Shown in pieces: positions 44,281 to 55,256 of a stretch of DNA of 64,000 nucleotides. The translations under genes were made by a program, and so were the position numbers. The DNA comes from Mesostigma viride (taxonomy: Eukaryota > Streptophyta > Mesostigmatophyceae > Mesostigmatales > Mesostigmataceae), in the NCBI GenBank assembly GCA_009746045.1, contig RPFO01000664.1, positions 34,822 to 98,821 of the forward strand, given 5' to 3'. The notes under the pieces are model-generated. The model made no database searches. It saw nothing but the letters and a program-made list of their open reading frames with translations, and was not told the DNA's origin. Numbering within the stretch: position 1 is the stretch's first letter; each line of letters starts with the position of its first letter.

Positions 44281-47047
44281 TGTATGTGGGCGTGTGTGTG
44301 TGCTGGGGGGTAGGATGGATAGGGAAAAGAAAGAGTGAAAAATGCAAGGCGTGGGGGAGTTAAATGTTTCACCTCGCGGCAAAAGTCGTTGTGCCTGCCG
44401 CGTGTATTGACAAGCAGCTGTGGGCACGGTTGCAGCAAGTGAGTACACGCCAAGGGCCTACACGGTTCATGCAATAGCACACAGCCAGTGGGACGAAACA
44501 TCTGCACATATTACTTGGGTTCATCTATTTTGCACATTACCTGCTTGGGTTCATCAACTGAATTCTGCACCTTACACTTGCATGGCTCATGGTTTCAATC
44601 GCTGCTCAATTGACGGAAAATGAACAGGCAATCAACATTCAGATATGTTAATCCTGAAAAGTGACCTTCCACACCAGGAGAATGAAGGTCGATGCTGCTT
44701 TGACGCATGAGCCTAATCCACGTGCTCTCGGAGGTCTCCACCTCGGCAGGAGCACCTGCAGGCGTCGTGGCTCGCTTACCTCAAGCAATATGCGCGTGCT
44801 GAAAGCTACCGGGATCTAGGCAGAGTTAAATTATCTGCCCGGAAAAAGCACCTCTTAAACCTTTCTCGACAACGAAGCTCTGAGCAGCGCTATACTGTCG
44901 TGGCCGGACTTCATTGTCGCCATTAACTCTTCAACCGTCTGGACTGGAACCACCGAAACGGACTGAGTTTGGGTATCTTTGTGCGCCTGAGAGTAACTAG
45001 CCAAATAACATTTTCTGGCCCACCCTTGGAACCAAGCATGCTTTTATATCAAATAATGTTTGGGAAATTTGGTTGGTCACATATCTATGCCCCATGCATG
45101 CTATAAATAGCACCCCCCCCAGGGGGGTACGGTGCACATGGGGTTGGAGACATATATAATGCATTATAGACCATTTACACAAATCAGGTGGCCCTGGCCT
45201 TTTAAAGGCAGTTTATTAGAATCACAGGCATGCCATCAATGCATTCACAGCATGAAATGTCACAGAACTGCACATGCTATCTAGCAAACAGCCCAAAATA
45301 GCTCAGACCGTTATAACGGTGCAAGCTATTTTGGGACGGTTGCTAGAACTGCCGTATAGGTTTCCTATCCCAAAGTGGCACAAAACAACAACTAGATGGC
45401 CACAAAAGCAATGCCAACACCATGTCCAGCATATAAGACACAAGCTCATGCTATACAATAGGTGTAAGGCTCATATCAAGGCCTAAAGCGCGCGTACAAA
45501 GGGTGGCAAGGAGCTACATCACTAACACACCCAATGAACGACAAAACACCTCTATGTTCTTGGAAACAATGAATAAAACAATAGGAATAAGTTGGTATAA
45601 TGCTCCCATGCAAACAGGTTATGGGTATCTCCACGATTTTCACATGCAATGGATGCAAAACAAGAAGGTGGGCGTTGGCCAGCAAAACAAGAAGCCACGC
45701 CTAACACTGGTCAGAAAAGAACTTGTCTCGGGGTGCTTGACCAAGGAAAAGCATTGGGTAATCAACGTTACCATATTAGTGACCGATAACAATCGTTACC
45801 TCGCTATTTCCGTTGCAGCATCAGCTAACGGTGACCAAACATGGTCCAAAATCTGCTTGACCTGATGGTATTCCCCAACCATGACAAGCCGATGCGTAGA
45901 GGCAGCAAAACAACAAAAAGACAATCACAACCCCTCGGTAATAACTCTGATATTAGCTTTAAACGATAATACAACTATATACGGCTAATAGAACACGCTT
46001 GGAGGCTAGAACGTACCAGGTCGGTACAGCAGATTACCTTTCTTGCGCGAGCCAGCACGCCAGAGTAATGGACGTAGCCTCGAGCCTTTACTGGCTGCCA
46101 ATGCTAATCAATCTTGTTGGGAACAACGTACTAAATTGATCGATGCGCAGATGTCTGGGAAAATTCGGCCTAGCAACATGCAGCACTCGCACCATCACTG
46201 CCTGGCCGCTAACGTCATTTGCTGCGCCGACCAGCACCCCGAGACCCATCTACGTACCTCCGAACCTTCCATGGCTAGGGATATTCAATTTTTAGGATCT
46301 AAGAATCATGCCTACAAAATTTGAGTCCAATACGTCAAGCCATTCTCTCGTACCAGTCAGTTCTTTGCACCGCCATAGCCGTGCGCGTCAATATTTTTCC
46401 TGCACGTCGGTCCCGTTGGACCATGGTACCCCCCTAACTTTGCTCAAGCATATCTCCCTGGCCAGGTGTCCAAAGTACGGTCTGAAGTGCTCTACGGAAA
46501 GCTGACGTCTAGATCTTTCGATCCCCCCAGGTTTGACCGTTAAATTATTATTGGCGCGGCGCCTGGTAGGCGCACAAACTCAGTCCGTTAGACTTAAGAG
46601 TAGTACTTCAACTGGTACCACGAAAACGGCGCGAGAACGGTTTAAGAGTTAAAATGTCAAAAGCTGTTTGATTCATCCAAGGAAAATGCGTGCATGGTAG
46701 ACAGATCATGAGATGCCCGGGCGTATAGACATGACAAGCAACTGCTTAGATGGCGCTCCTCGCGTTTTCCCTCGACTGAGTTCGTTAAGGCGCCTAATCC
46801 AATGTAGCCAATGCATCTGGGTGTGACCAGAATACAGAGCCTAGTGCACGCGGCGATATTGTTTGGTCTGTCGCACAATTGCTGTTGTGTTTGCAATTAT
46901 TCTGCTCGCTCAGATGCAGGATTAACTTCGGCTTGATTTCTTAATTACCCTCGTGTGCAGGTCATACGGCTGACATTCCTCTATTAGCTTTCGTAGCCAT
47001 GGCTGAATTTTGCTTCCAGGTACTGAGCACGGCCTGCACTTCGACCC
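44281..47047. other. Interior of the long-TIR element, no gene recognised
   Basis: A 120-codon plus-strand frame (45503-45865) and several shorter ones have no recognised domain. CTCTTAAACC / GGTTTAAGAG-like sequence occurs near 44865 and 46640 in opposite orientation and might be the ends of yet another diverged insertion. Confidence 0.35.
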
Positions 47048-47705
47048 CCGAAGACGTAAAGGCATTACGTCGGAGTTTACGTACAGATCTGTATTAAAAA
47101 AACAGATCTGCATATACGCCTAGCCATCTGTATTTTTCGGGCCCTAACTTTACAGATCTGTCAAAAGCGCTTGTCATGACCGCCGGCATGCTATGCATTT
47201 CACCGATAGACCATCCTCACCCAGAATTAAATAAGAATATTCTGCAGTGGCTCGGCGGTTGTCTTGGTCATAATACAAGTCTGGCCAGCCGCGTTGCAGA
47301 CCAGGCCCTTCCTCCGGTCCAATGTCCGGCGGTTCAGACATGCTACTATGAGCGGCGGCTCCCTCCTCGGTAACGATCTGACAATACGCTAATATATAGG
47401 CAGCCTGAAACTAAAATCCCAAGGAATTGTTCGCAACAAAACACTAAATATGCGGTGCGGGCAGACTCGGCCGCCTTGCTTGCAAATTCCGCCATGCTGT
47501 AGCATTTGGGGGCCAGACTCTATGGGCTGACGGCTGCATGAAAGTCGGCCCCCCGCTCCCCTATAGGGGCCGAAAACATGGGGGCCAGCTCCAGTTGGTG
47601 CCGGTTGCTGCACTGGCCCCTAATATGGAAATAGGGGCCAGATATTCTGGACCGGCGGCTGCAGGATCCGGCCCCTATTTAGCTTGGCTCAATGTCACCC
47701 CTCCT

Positions 47706-48689
47706 CCCCCAAGTCCTAGTCAAACCGACTCGAATTTCGGTTAAGATCTGGCGAGCACGTGAGAACCCCGCAAAGCACGTGGACAAGACGCGGTTATTAC
47801 AGTGTTATTACAGTACTGTGACTGTAGATTCTCTGCTGTAGATTCTCTGCTGCCCGTGTGCGGCGTGGGACACAACAACAACAACAACAATATACGAGGG
47901 TGGTTTTACCGGATTAGGATACATTTGCACGGCTTCAAATGTATCCTAAATGCACCATTGGCAAACATGGTTTCTGGACATGGTCGATATCATTAATATG
48001 TTTGGCAAGCATAATATGATCATGCTTGCCAAAGATGTTGTCTCTTTTCATATTTCACACATATATTATCGGCCTCGGCGTGCCATGCTTCCACGTTTGT
48101 TGTCTCTTTTCATATATTGTGAATATGATCAATAAAATTCCAAACATGACCATGTTGGAGACTTCAAGTGGAGCATCATGATTACTGTTTTCACTATTAC
48201 GTAACCCATGGTTCATGTTAACATGGCATAATGAGCAATCCTATTGACCCCATGACTAATGGTGAAGTTAATAAAGTTACATCGTGGCACGTCACTATAG
48301 CATCAAGTTGCATCATTGTGCATAAAGTAGTTTAGCACTGAGTTGGCATGCCAACACCAGGTACACTAAATAAATTAAAACCAGAATTGATAAACAACCC
48401 AGTATCCAAATACAGTATCCATATATATGCAGGTCGTACTACAGGTACAGCCACGGCTGCCACGCGGCTTCTGCAGCGATCACGCTCTTTCTCCTAGACA
48501 ATTGCTCTACTGGTCCCTACAGGTCGGTCGACTTGGACCATGATGCGTCAAGAACAGTTAATTGACCGACTTAAACAAGATGTTTGTCTACATGCAGCTG
48601 TCTGCACCTAACTAACGCGAAACCGCGTGCTACCAAATATAGGGGCAAATGCATGAGTAACACATGTCAACGCACAACCGGTGGAAATC
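47706..48689. other. No recognisable gene
   Basis: AT-richer unique DNA. Between 47840 and 47950 the segments GCGGCGTGGGACACAACAAC and CCGGATTAGGATACATTTG match, inverted, sequence at 59300-59340 and 57150-57170, so fragments of a dispersed repeat are present. Confidence 0.4.
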
Positions 48690-49195
48690 ACGCGATACCA
48701 ACCGCGGCAACAGTGGTGTGAACATAGCGGGCACTGACATGCAAAAAAGCACCAGCAGCGGCATCAGTAGCAAATTGTAGTAGCGGAACAATAGCCACTA
48801 CATCAATGCAACAACACATCAGCCCAGCAACACAGCAGCAGCATGACCGTAGCACAGCAGCAGCACAACTGTAGCACATCAACACGGCCGCATAGCAGGA
48901 GCACAAGTCAGCGCAGCAGCAACTTAGTATGCCGATTCCTGAATTTCCTATCAGTGGACTATAGTCCATTGATAGGAAATTCACTAATAGGCAGTACTAG
49001 CTCAGCAGCACGGCAGCAATGCAGCAGTGCATCAACACAGCAGCACGACAGCAATACATCAGCGGCACGGCAGCAATGCAGCAACACATCAGCACAATAG
49101 CACAGCAGCAGTACGGCAGCAATGCAGCAGCAATAGCATGGCAGCACAGCAGCAGCAGCAGCACATGAGCAGCTCAATGACAACAACGCTGCTTG
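48690..49195. repeat. Degenerate CAG/CAGCA trinucleotide region
   Basis: AGCAGCA- and CAGCACGGCAGCAATG-type units are scattered through about 0.5 kb. It lies immediately downstream (on the minus strand) of the acidic-tailed ORF, and ends where that gene's GTC/GAC codons begin. Confidence 0.6.
48942..48981. repeat. 40 bp near-perfect palindrome
   Basis: AATTTCCTATCAGTGGACTA followed by TAGTCCATTGATAGGAAATT: one mismatch pair, no spacer, in a CAG-rich context. Confidence 0.85.
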
Positions 49196-49199
49196 CGCT

Positions 49200-50730
49200 T
49201 CAGCAGTCGTCGTCGTCGTCATCGTCATCGGCAAGGATGAGCGCTCGCTTCCGACGCCGGGAGGCGCCTGCGTTGTTGTTCTCCGCCACAACGTCGCTGG
49301 GTGGAACCATCTCGCGCAATCGAGCCTCGGCCAGGGTGATATCCGGCGCTTGCAACGCAGGGACGACCACACCGGGGCACCCGCAGATCTGTGCCTCCAG
49401 CTCGTGGAGAGGCACGCAAGAAACCGCGTCCTCCTCCCAACGGGCACCCCAGTACATGGCTACCATGTCGTTTTGCGTGTCGACAACAGCGACACGACCA
49501 TGGTACCTGCCGTCCCGGCTTTCGGTGCGACCGTCCGCGGATGTCACACGCTCCGACGCCCAATGACACACGACTTGCCCTACGAGGTTGCGGCTGCCAC
49601 TCTTGACCTGCAGCGTTACGCCTTCCCAGCATGCCTTCGCCATGCCGACGATGCCCTTCGAGCATTCAGCATCTTGCCACTTCACGACCGGGTGTTCCGC
49701 GTCATAGGGCACCTCCTTCAGCGCCTTTAGGCACTCCTTGGTGAGCTTTTCGTTCGCACCCAAGGAGACTCCATGGGGCGGCTGACCTCGCTTGCCCACC
49801 ACTTGTGTCAAGACGAGGTCTGAGGCGGTGATGATCACCGTGTGCGCCGCAGTGGTTGGCGGATGGGGCCATTGCGCAATGTCTGTATTCCACGGGTGCC
49901 ACGTGTCATGCAAATGCTTAGCGCGGTATACAAAGAGCTCAATAGAAGGTTGGCCGCCATCCTCCTTCGCAACCACCTCCTTGATGATGCCAACGAGGAC
50001 TGGAGTCCACGTGAGCTTCGAGTTGCAGAGAATACCAGCTGAAGGGTGCCAGTATAGAACAGCGGAGCCTTTCTCAACGCCTTGCATGCGCTTCAAGTAA
50101 GCGACCTTGGCTGCCATGGCCCTGTCTTCTGCCGCCCATTCCTGCTGTGTGTGGCCATCATGACGAACTCGGTCTACCAGCGGGGTGACGCGCACCGCCT
50201 CTGCGTCGACCAACGCCATGAAGTGCTCTTCTTGCGTCGGTGGTGGTTCAGGCGCTGCATCGTGCTCACGCAGGGCGGAGATGTCCGCGCGAGATGGCCA
50301 CGGCAAAGGGCGCCACTCCTCAGGCACCTCCTCAGGGGCATGTGGGACTTGACTTGCGAAAAAAGGCCTTGTTTGGCTTGATGGTGTCGGGCGGAAAGTA
50401 CCACTGCCAGATGCCATGGGGCAACTTCTCGACCCTTGTTTTGATCGACTCCAGCTCCTTCCCCAGAAACTCCATGTTCAATGGTGCGAAGGCTGGGGTG
50501 TCCTGCAACATCGGAATGCGGTCTGGATCCACAAGTCGGACGCCAAACAGCGGCCGCCCCTCCGCATCAAACCTGTATGGCTGTGTCATCGCCTTCCCGC
50601 ACCGTGGCGCGCCTTCCTGTCGAGTCCCCGCGGGCTGCCACGGCGTCTTTTGGGACTCCGTGGTCCGGTAGGACAACCAGGTCTCTGTGTTGCCCTGTAC
50701 CTGGAAGAAGACGGCGTGGTGCACCTTCAT
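49200..50730 (-). CDS. Unrecognised protein with basic patch and Asp-rich tail, one frameshift
   Basis: ATG at 50730 opens MKVHHAVFFQVQGNTETWLS and runs to NKAFFRKSS. The reading then continues from about 50370 in the next frame (PHAPEEVPEEWRPLPWPSRA) to the end SRRRKRALILADDDDDDDDC. The switch occurs beside a run of six A (T on the coding strand), suggesting a one-base indel or sequencing error. The product would be about 510 residues. The segments AVLYWHPSAGILC and GRYHGRVAVVDTQNDMVAMY + WGARWEEDAV look like small beta-barrel (Tudor/chromo-like) folds, and the tail like a nuclear localisation signal plus acidic end. A transposon-encoded chromatin protein is one possibility. I recognise no family. 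Confidence 0.5.
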
Positions 50731-50749
50731 TGAGCGACCGCGTTTTTCA

Positions 50750-51745
50750 GGCACCGGCTGTGCCGCTCCGCCGCTCCGCCGCTCCGCCGCCCGCCGGCTG
50801 CGCCGCCGGCCCGCCGCGCGCCGGCTGCCCCGCCCCGTAGCCCGTCGACAGGCTGCCCCGCCCCGCCGCATGCCAGCTGCGCCGGCCCGCCGCCCACGCG
50901 CGCCGGCAGCGCCGTTGGCCCCCCGCGCGCCGACGGCCCTGCCCCGCCGCCCGTTGACAGCCCCGCCCCGCCGCATGCCAGCTGCGCCGGCCCGCCGCCC
51001 ATGCGCGCCGGCAGCGCCGCTGGCCCCCGCGCGCCGACGGCCCTGCCCCGCCGCCCGTCGACTGCCCCGCCCCGCCGCCCGTCGACAGCCCTGCCCCGCC
51101 GCATGCAGGCTGCGCCGCCGCTGCCACCTCGCTGCGCGCTGGCTGCGCCACCTCGCCGCCCGCCGACGGCGCCGCCCCGCCGCGCACCGGCTGCCCCGCC
51201 CCGCCGCCTGTCGACTGCCCCGCCCCGCCGCATGCCAGCTGCGCCGGCCCGCCGCCCACGCGCGCCGGCAGCGCCGCTGGCCCCCCGCGCGCTGACGGCC
51301 CTGCCCCGCCGCCCGTCGACTGCCCCGCCCCGCCGCCCGTCGACAGCCCCGACCCACCGCATGCCAGGTGCGCCGGCCCGCCGCCCGCGCGCGCCGGCAG
51401 CGCCGCTGGCCCCCCGCGCGCCGACGGCCCTGCCCCGCCGCCCGTCAACAGCCCTGCCCCGACGCCCGTCGACAGCCCCGCCCCGCCGCATGCCAGCTGC
51501 GCCGGCCCGCTGCCCACGCGCGCCGGCAGCGCCGCTGGCCCTGCCCCGCCGCCCGTCGACTGCCCCGCCCCGCCGCCCGTCGACAGCCCTGCCCCGCCGC
51601 ATGCCAGGTGCGCCGGCCCGCCGCCCGCGCGCACCGGCAGCGCCGCTGGCCCCCCGCGCGCCGACGGCCCTGCCCCGCCGCCCGTCGACAGCCCCGCCCC
51701 GCCGCATGCCAGCTGCGCCGGCCGGCCGCCCATGCGCGCCATGCG
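50750..51745. repeat. GC-rich tandem array, about 104-130 bp higher-order unit
   Basis: Built from GCCCCGCCGCCCGTCGAC-type blocks, with CATGCCAGCTGCGCCGGCC recurring at about 50868, 50972, 51230, 51489 and 51705 and the variant CATGCCAGG at 51361 and 51601. Nearly every frame is open on both strands, giving spurious Ala/Gly/Arg/Pro proteins. Confidence 0.85.
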
Positions 51746-51919
51746 CTTCGCAGGTCCATTGGGATCATGAGGCCTGCGCAGAATCTCACCTCGGAGGCCC
51801 GTGCTACTTCTAGTAAGATGCTTGCATTTTCAATGCGTCACCTATATGCAGGCATAGAGGGTGGTACATGGCGCTAGACTCATCAAGGGATAGGAGCCAT
51901 GCCCTCAGCAATTACTCAC

Positions 51920-52695
51920 CTCCTGGCCCTTGCTGTTGCGGTCTCGGATGAAGATGATGGTCTACACGCCGCCGCATGCAAACAAGGAATGAGAGACAAA
52001 GCCGTGCGAGGCCAATATGGGCACAGTGAGAGAAACAAGTCGACGCGAACCTACATCACGAGTGTCAGCGAAGGGGACCCATGGGAGAAGTCTCCCTCCC
52101 ATGGTATCATTCACGGACACACGCAGCGGCCATGGGAACAGCCAAAACAGCAGGTTCACACACGCAAGGGCAACGACCTGCAGTGCCTGACCAGCATGTC
52201 GGTCAGTTGTGATTGGCAAGGCAGAGCCACACACACCAGGTACACGCTGCATGGGCAGGGAAGACGCTCTTACATGAGAAAAAGCGAGGAAACGTGCGCG
52301 AGAAGGATATTAAGAGCGATCCGCGCTAGAAGGATGCTACAATAGCATCATATATTCAAGAATTAGCAAAGAAAGATGTAGAAAAGAGACAAAAGAAAGA
52401 AATACGAGAGAAAGCAAAGACAGGGAGCTGCCAAACAGGGCAGACAAAAGGTTACGAGCGGCAAGAGTTGTGAACGCTGCACTTGATTGCTTTCTCTGAC
52501 TTGTCAACTGCGAAGAGTGACTGACTTACCTCTCTGGAAATGGTATGCTCAGCATCCCATGGTAATGAAATGGTGAGCTATGCTGTCAGACATGCCTATA
52601 TAACATAGCTACCCTAGGGTCCTAATACAAAACTAGAAATCAAACCATACCGTGAGTTTCCCGGCTCGCACGGCCTCCTCCCTTTGTGCCGACGC
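51920..52695 (-). CDS. CFAP299 (C4orf22) homologue, two internal exons
   Basis: Exon 52695-52651 encodes ASAQREEAVRAGKLT (acceptor TTTGCAG, donor GTATGG). Exon 51961-51920 encodes TIIFIRDRNSKGQE (acceptor GTGTAG, donor GTGAGT). Both are in phase 0 and, joined, correspond to the conserved centre of CFAP299, a protein of cilia/flagella and spermatogenesis in animals that is conserved in ciliated protists. The next expected codons (SGYIDYAHRL in relatives) and the upstream exons were not found. The downstream neighbourhood is filled with the GC-rich array and another ORF, so the gene may be disrupted or have very long introns. The identification is from memory of the family and rests on 29 residues. 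Confidence 0.65.
51962..52650 (-). other. Intron between the two CFAP299 exons
   Basis: GTATGG ... GTGTAG, 689 bp. A 148-codon plus-strand frame across 51899-52345 has no recognised domain and overlaps the exon antisense, so I treat it as chance. Confidence 0.5.
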
Positions 52696-52839
52696 CTGCA
52701 AACACAACGGGCCGTGGAGGAGGGTGGAAAGGTGGGCAAGTGTGGAGGAGTTTGGGGGGGACCGGGTTGAGCAGCGGTGGGGGAAAGATGTGCCGGTCAT
52801 GATGTTGTCAACTACAGCTGTTGTATCGTGATTCACCTT

Positions 52840-53165
52840 CAATAAGTCTACTGTTCTACATCCGGTGGTGGATGGACACAAGCAATAAAGGCCCCGCCCA
52901 CAACTCAGATTTCTTTAGAAAATCTACTGATCTACATTCGATGGCGCCTTCACAGAAGCAGGAAACTCCGCCCACCGGTCAAATGTGACGCCCAACAAAG
53001 CCCCAACTTATTTCTTCAAGAAGTATACTGTTTTACATCCGGTAGTGCTTGGACAGAAGCAATATGTAAAGCCCGCCCACAAATCGGATTTCTTTACGAA
53101 AAACCTGTTTTACATTCGATGGGGTCTTGACAGATTCAAGCAGCAATACTCGTTTCTACCTGCGT
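52840..53165. repeat. Four diverged repeats of about 80-95 bp
   Basis: Each holds a core such as CTACTGWTCTACATYCGRTG, then ...GACAGAAGCAA... and GCCCGCCCAC. Copies start near 52845, 52915, 53020 and 53095. Upstream of the CFAP299 exon on its strand. Confidence 0.6.
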
Positions 53166-53204
53166 GCGACTGCAGCGGCCGAGTGCTGCAACTTGCCTTC
53201 ACGT

Positions 53205-54600
53205 CCCAGTCTTCACGTGTCAGTCCTGGTCTTCACGTCTTCACGTCTTCACGTCTTCACGTCTTCACGTCTTCACGTCTTCACGTCTTCACGACTTCAC
53301 CTGAACTTGCGGCGTATCGTATCTTTGATACCTTGCATGCACGTCTTCACGTCTTCACGTCTTCACCGCGTCTTCACCTGTCTTCACCACGTCTTCACGT
53401 CTTCGCGTCTTCACGTCTTCACGGCTTCACCTGAACACCTGAACTTCACCTGAACTTGCCGTATCGTGTCTTCACGTCTTCACGTCTTCACGTCTTCACG
53501 TCTTCACCGCGTCTTCACCTGTCTTCACCACGTCTTCACGGCTTCACGGCTTCACGTCTTCACGGCTTCACCTGAACACCTGAACTTCACCTGAACTTGC
53601 CGTATCGTGTCTTCACGTCTTCACGTCTTCACGTCTTCACGTCTTCACGTCTTCACCGCGTCTTCACCTGTCTTCACCACGTCTTCACGTCTTCGCGTCT
53701 TCACGTCTTCACGGCTTCACCTGAACACCTGAACTTCACCTGAACTTGCCGTATCGTGTCTTCACGTCTTCACGTCTTCACGTCTTCACGTCTTCACCGC
53801 GTCTTCACCTGTCTTCACCACGTCTTCACGGCTTCACGGCTTCACGTCTTCACGGCTTCACCTGAACACCTGAACTTCACCTGAACTTGCCGTATCGTGT
53901 CTTCACGTCTTCACGTCTTCACGTCTTCACGTCTTCACGTCTTCACCGCGTCTTCACCTGTCTTCACCACGTCTTCACGTCTTCGCGTCTTCACGGCTTC
54001 ACGGCTTCACCTGAACACCTGAACTTCACCTGAACTTGCCGTATCGTGTCTTCACGTCTTCACGTCTTCACGTCTTCACGTCTTCACGTCTTCACCGCGT
54101 CTTCACCTGTCTTCACCACGTCTTCACGGCTTCACGGCTTCACGTCTTCACGGCTTCACCTGAACACCTGAACTTCACCTGAACTTGCCGTATCGTGTCT
54201 TCACGTCTTCACGTCTTCACGTCTTCACGTCTTCACGTCTTCACGTCTTCACCGCGTCTTCACCTGTCTTCACCACGTCTTCACGGCCTCACGGCTTCAC
54301 GTCTTCACGGCTTCACCTGAACACCTGAACTTCACCTGAACTTGCCGTATCGTGTCTTCACGTCTTCACGTCTTCACGTCTTCACGTCTTCACGTCTTCA
54401 CCGCGTCTTCACCTGTCTTCACCACGTCTTCACGGCTTCACGGCTTCACGTCTTCACGGCTTCACCTGAACACCTGAACTTCACCTGAACTTGCCGTATC
54501 GTGTCTTCACGTCTTCACGTCTTCACGTCTTCACGTCTTCACCGCGTCTTCACCTGTCTTCACCACGTCTTCACGGCTTCACCTGAACACCTGAACTTTG
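53205..54600. repeat. CTTCACGT octamer array with about 145 bp higher-order unit
   Basis: Octamer CTTCACGT and variants (CTTCACGG, CTTCACCG, CTTCACCT) are organised in about eight higher-order units, each with CTGAACACCTGAACTTCACC and TGAACTTGCCGTATCGTGT. On the minus strand it lies upstream of the CFAP299 exon and may be intronic to that gene. Confidence 0.9.
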
Positions 54601-54763
54601 CGTATCGTATCTTTCATACATTGCATCATTTGCATGCCTTGGAGCTGCACGTCTTCAAGCAGTGTCACCCAGTTCCCGCTTGATTCAAATGCACTTCGCG
54701 CTTGAATTCGTGACTTCGCCCCGCTCAAGGTGGAAAGAATGATGGGCACTAGCCACGGGAACT

Positions 54764-55111
54764 ATGCCCGATGCTGATAGCCGAAGCGATGACATGGACG
54801 AATTGATTGATTTGTGTTATGCCGGGGACGATTGTAGAAAATGGGTGCTAGGAAAGAAATCTGGTGCCATGAAAGTAGATTTTTTGGCCGGTGCAAACCA
54901 CCAATGCGCCGGCCGATGTGGCAAGGTCCTGCACGGCAGCCAGAGCGCACCCAGCCAGAGCGTACCCAGCCGCTGCCGCCGCCGACCCCCGTACTGGTGG
55001 GCGTGGAACAGACGATGAGAGAGATGCAACGAGCTATGGAGAACCAAAGCAAGAAGGTTGAAGAGCTTGGTTTGCAGCTGCGTCAAGAGGTGCAGAAACA
55101 AGTGGTCCAGC

Positions 55112-55150
<39 letters not shown>

Positions 55151-55187
55151 TGCAGCAGCAACTGCAGCAGCAACTGCAGCAACAACT

Positions 55188-55256
<69 letters not shown>

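Larger units (their letters stand above)
42100..47168. mobile_element. Long-TIR DNA element (Mutator-like candidate), 5.1 kb
   Basis: Terminal inverted repeats of about 120 bp: GCTTTTGACAGATCTGTAAA on the left and its complement at 47149-47168. Identity continues through GGCTAGGCGTATATGCAGAT and TACGTAAACTCCGACGTAAT. Weaker similarity extends to AGCCATGG...AAGCTAATRG. No 8-11 bp target duplication could be assigned, and no transposase is readable, so the superfamily is a guess from TIR length. Confidence 0.6.
41731..47705. mobile_element. Outer inverted-repeat element (candidate, split by an inner one)
   Basis: AGGAGGGGTGACAT at 41731-41744 is inverted at 47692-47705. Behind both ends similar GGCCCCTATTT / AAATAGGGGCC blocks recur (41800-41880 and 47525-47690). 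The arms (41731-42099 and 47169-47705) are diverged, about 0.4-0.5 kb each, and contain no gene. If the inner element is removed, they become a small element of about 0.9 kb. Confidence 0.45.

Noticed and set aside
43568-44507. Cys/Val-rich (plus) and His/Thr-rich (minus) ORFs
   Set aside because: Direct translation of the TGTGCG microsatellite in several frames.
50687-51813. Ala/Pro/Arg and Gly/Ala-rich ORFs
   Set aside because: GC-rich tandem array with few possible stops; frames are equally open on both strands.
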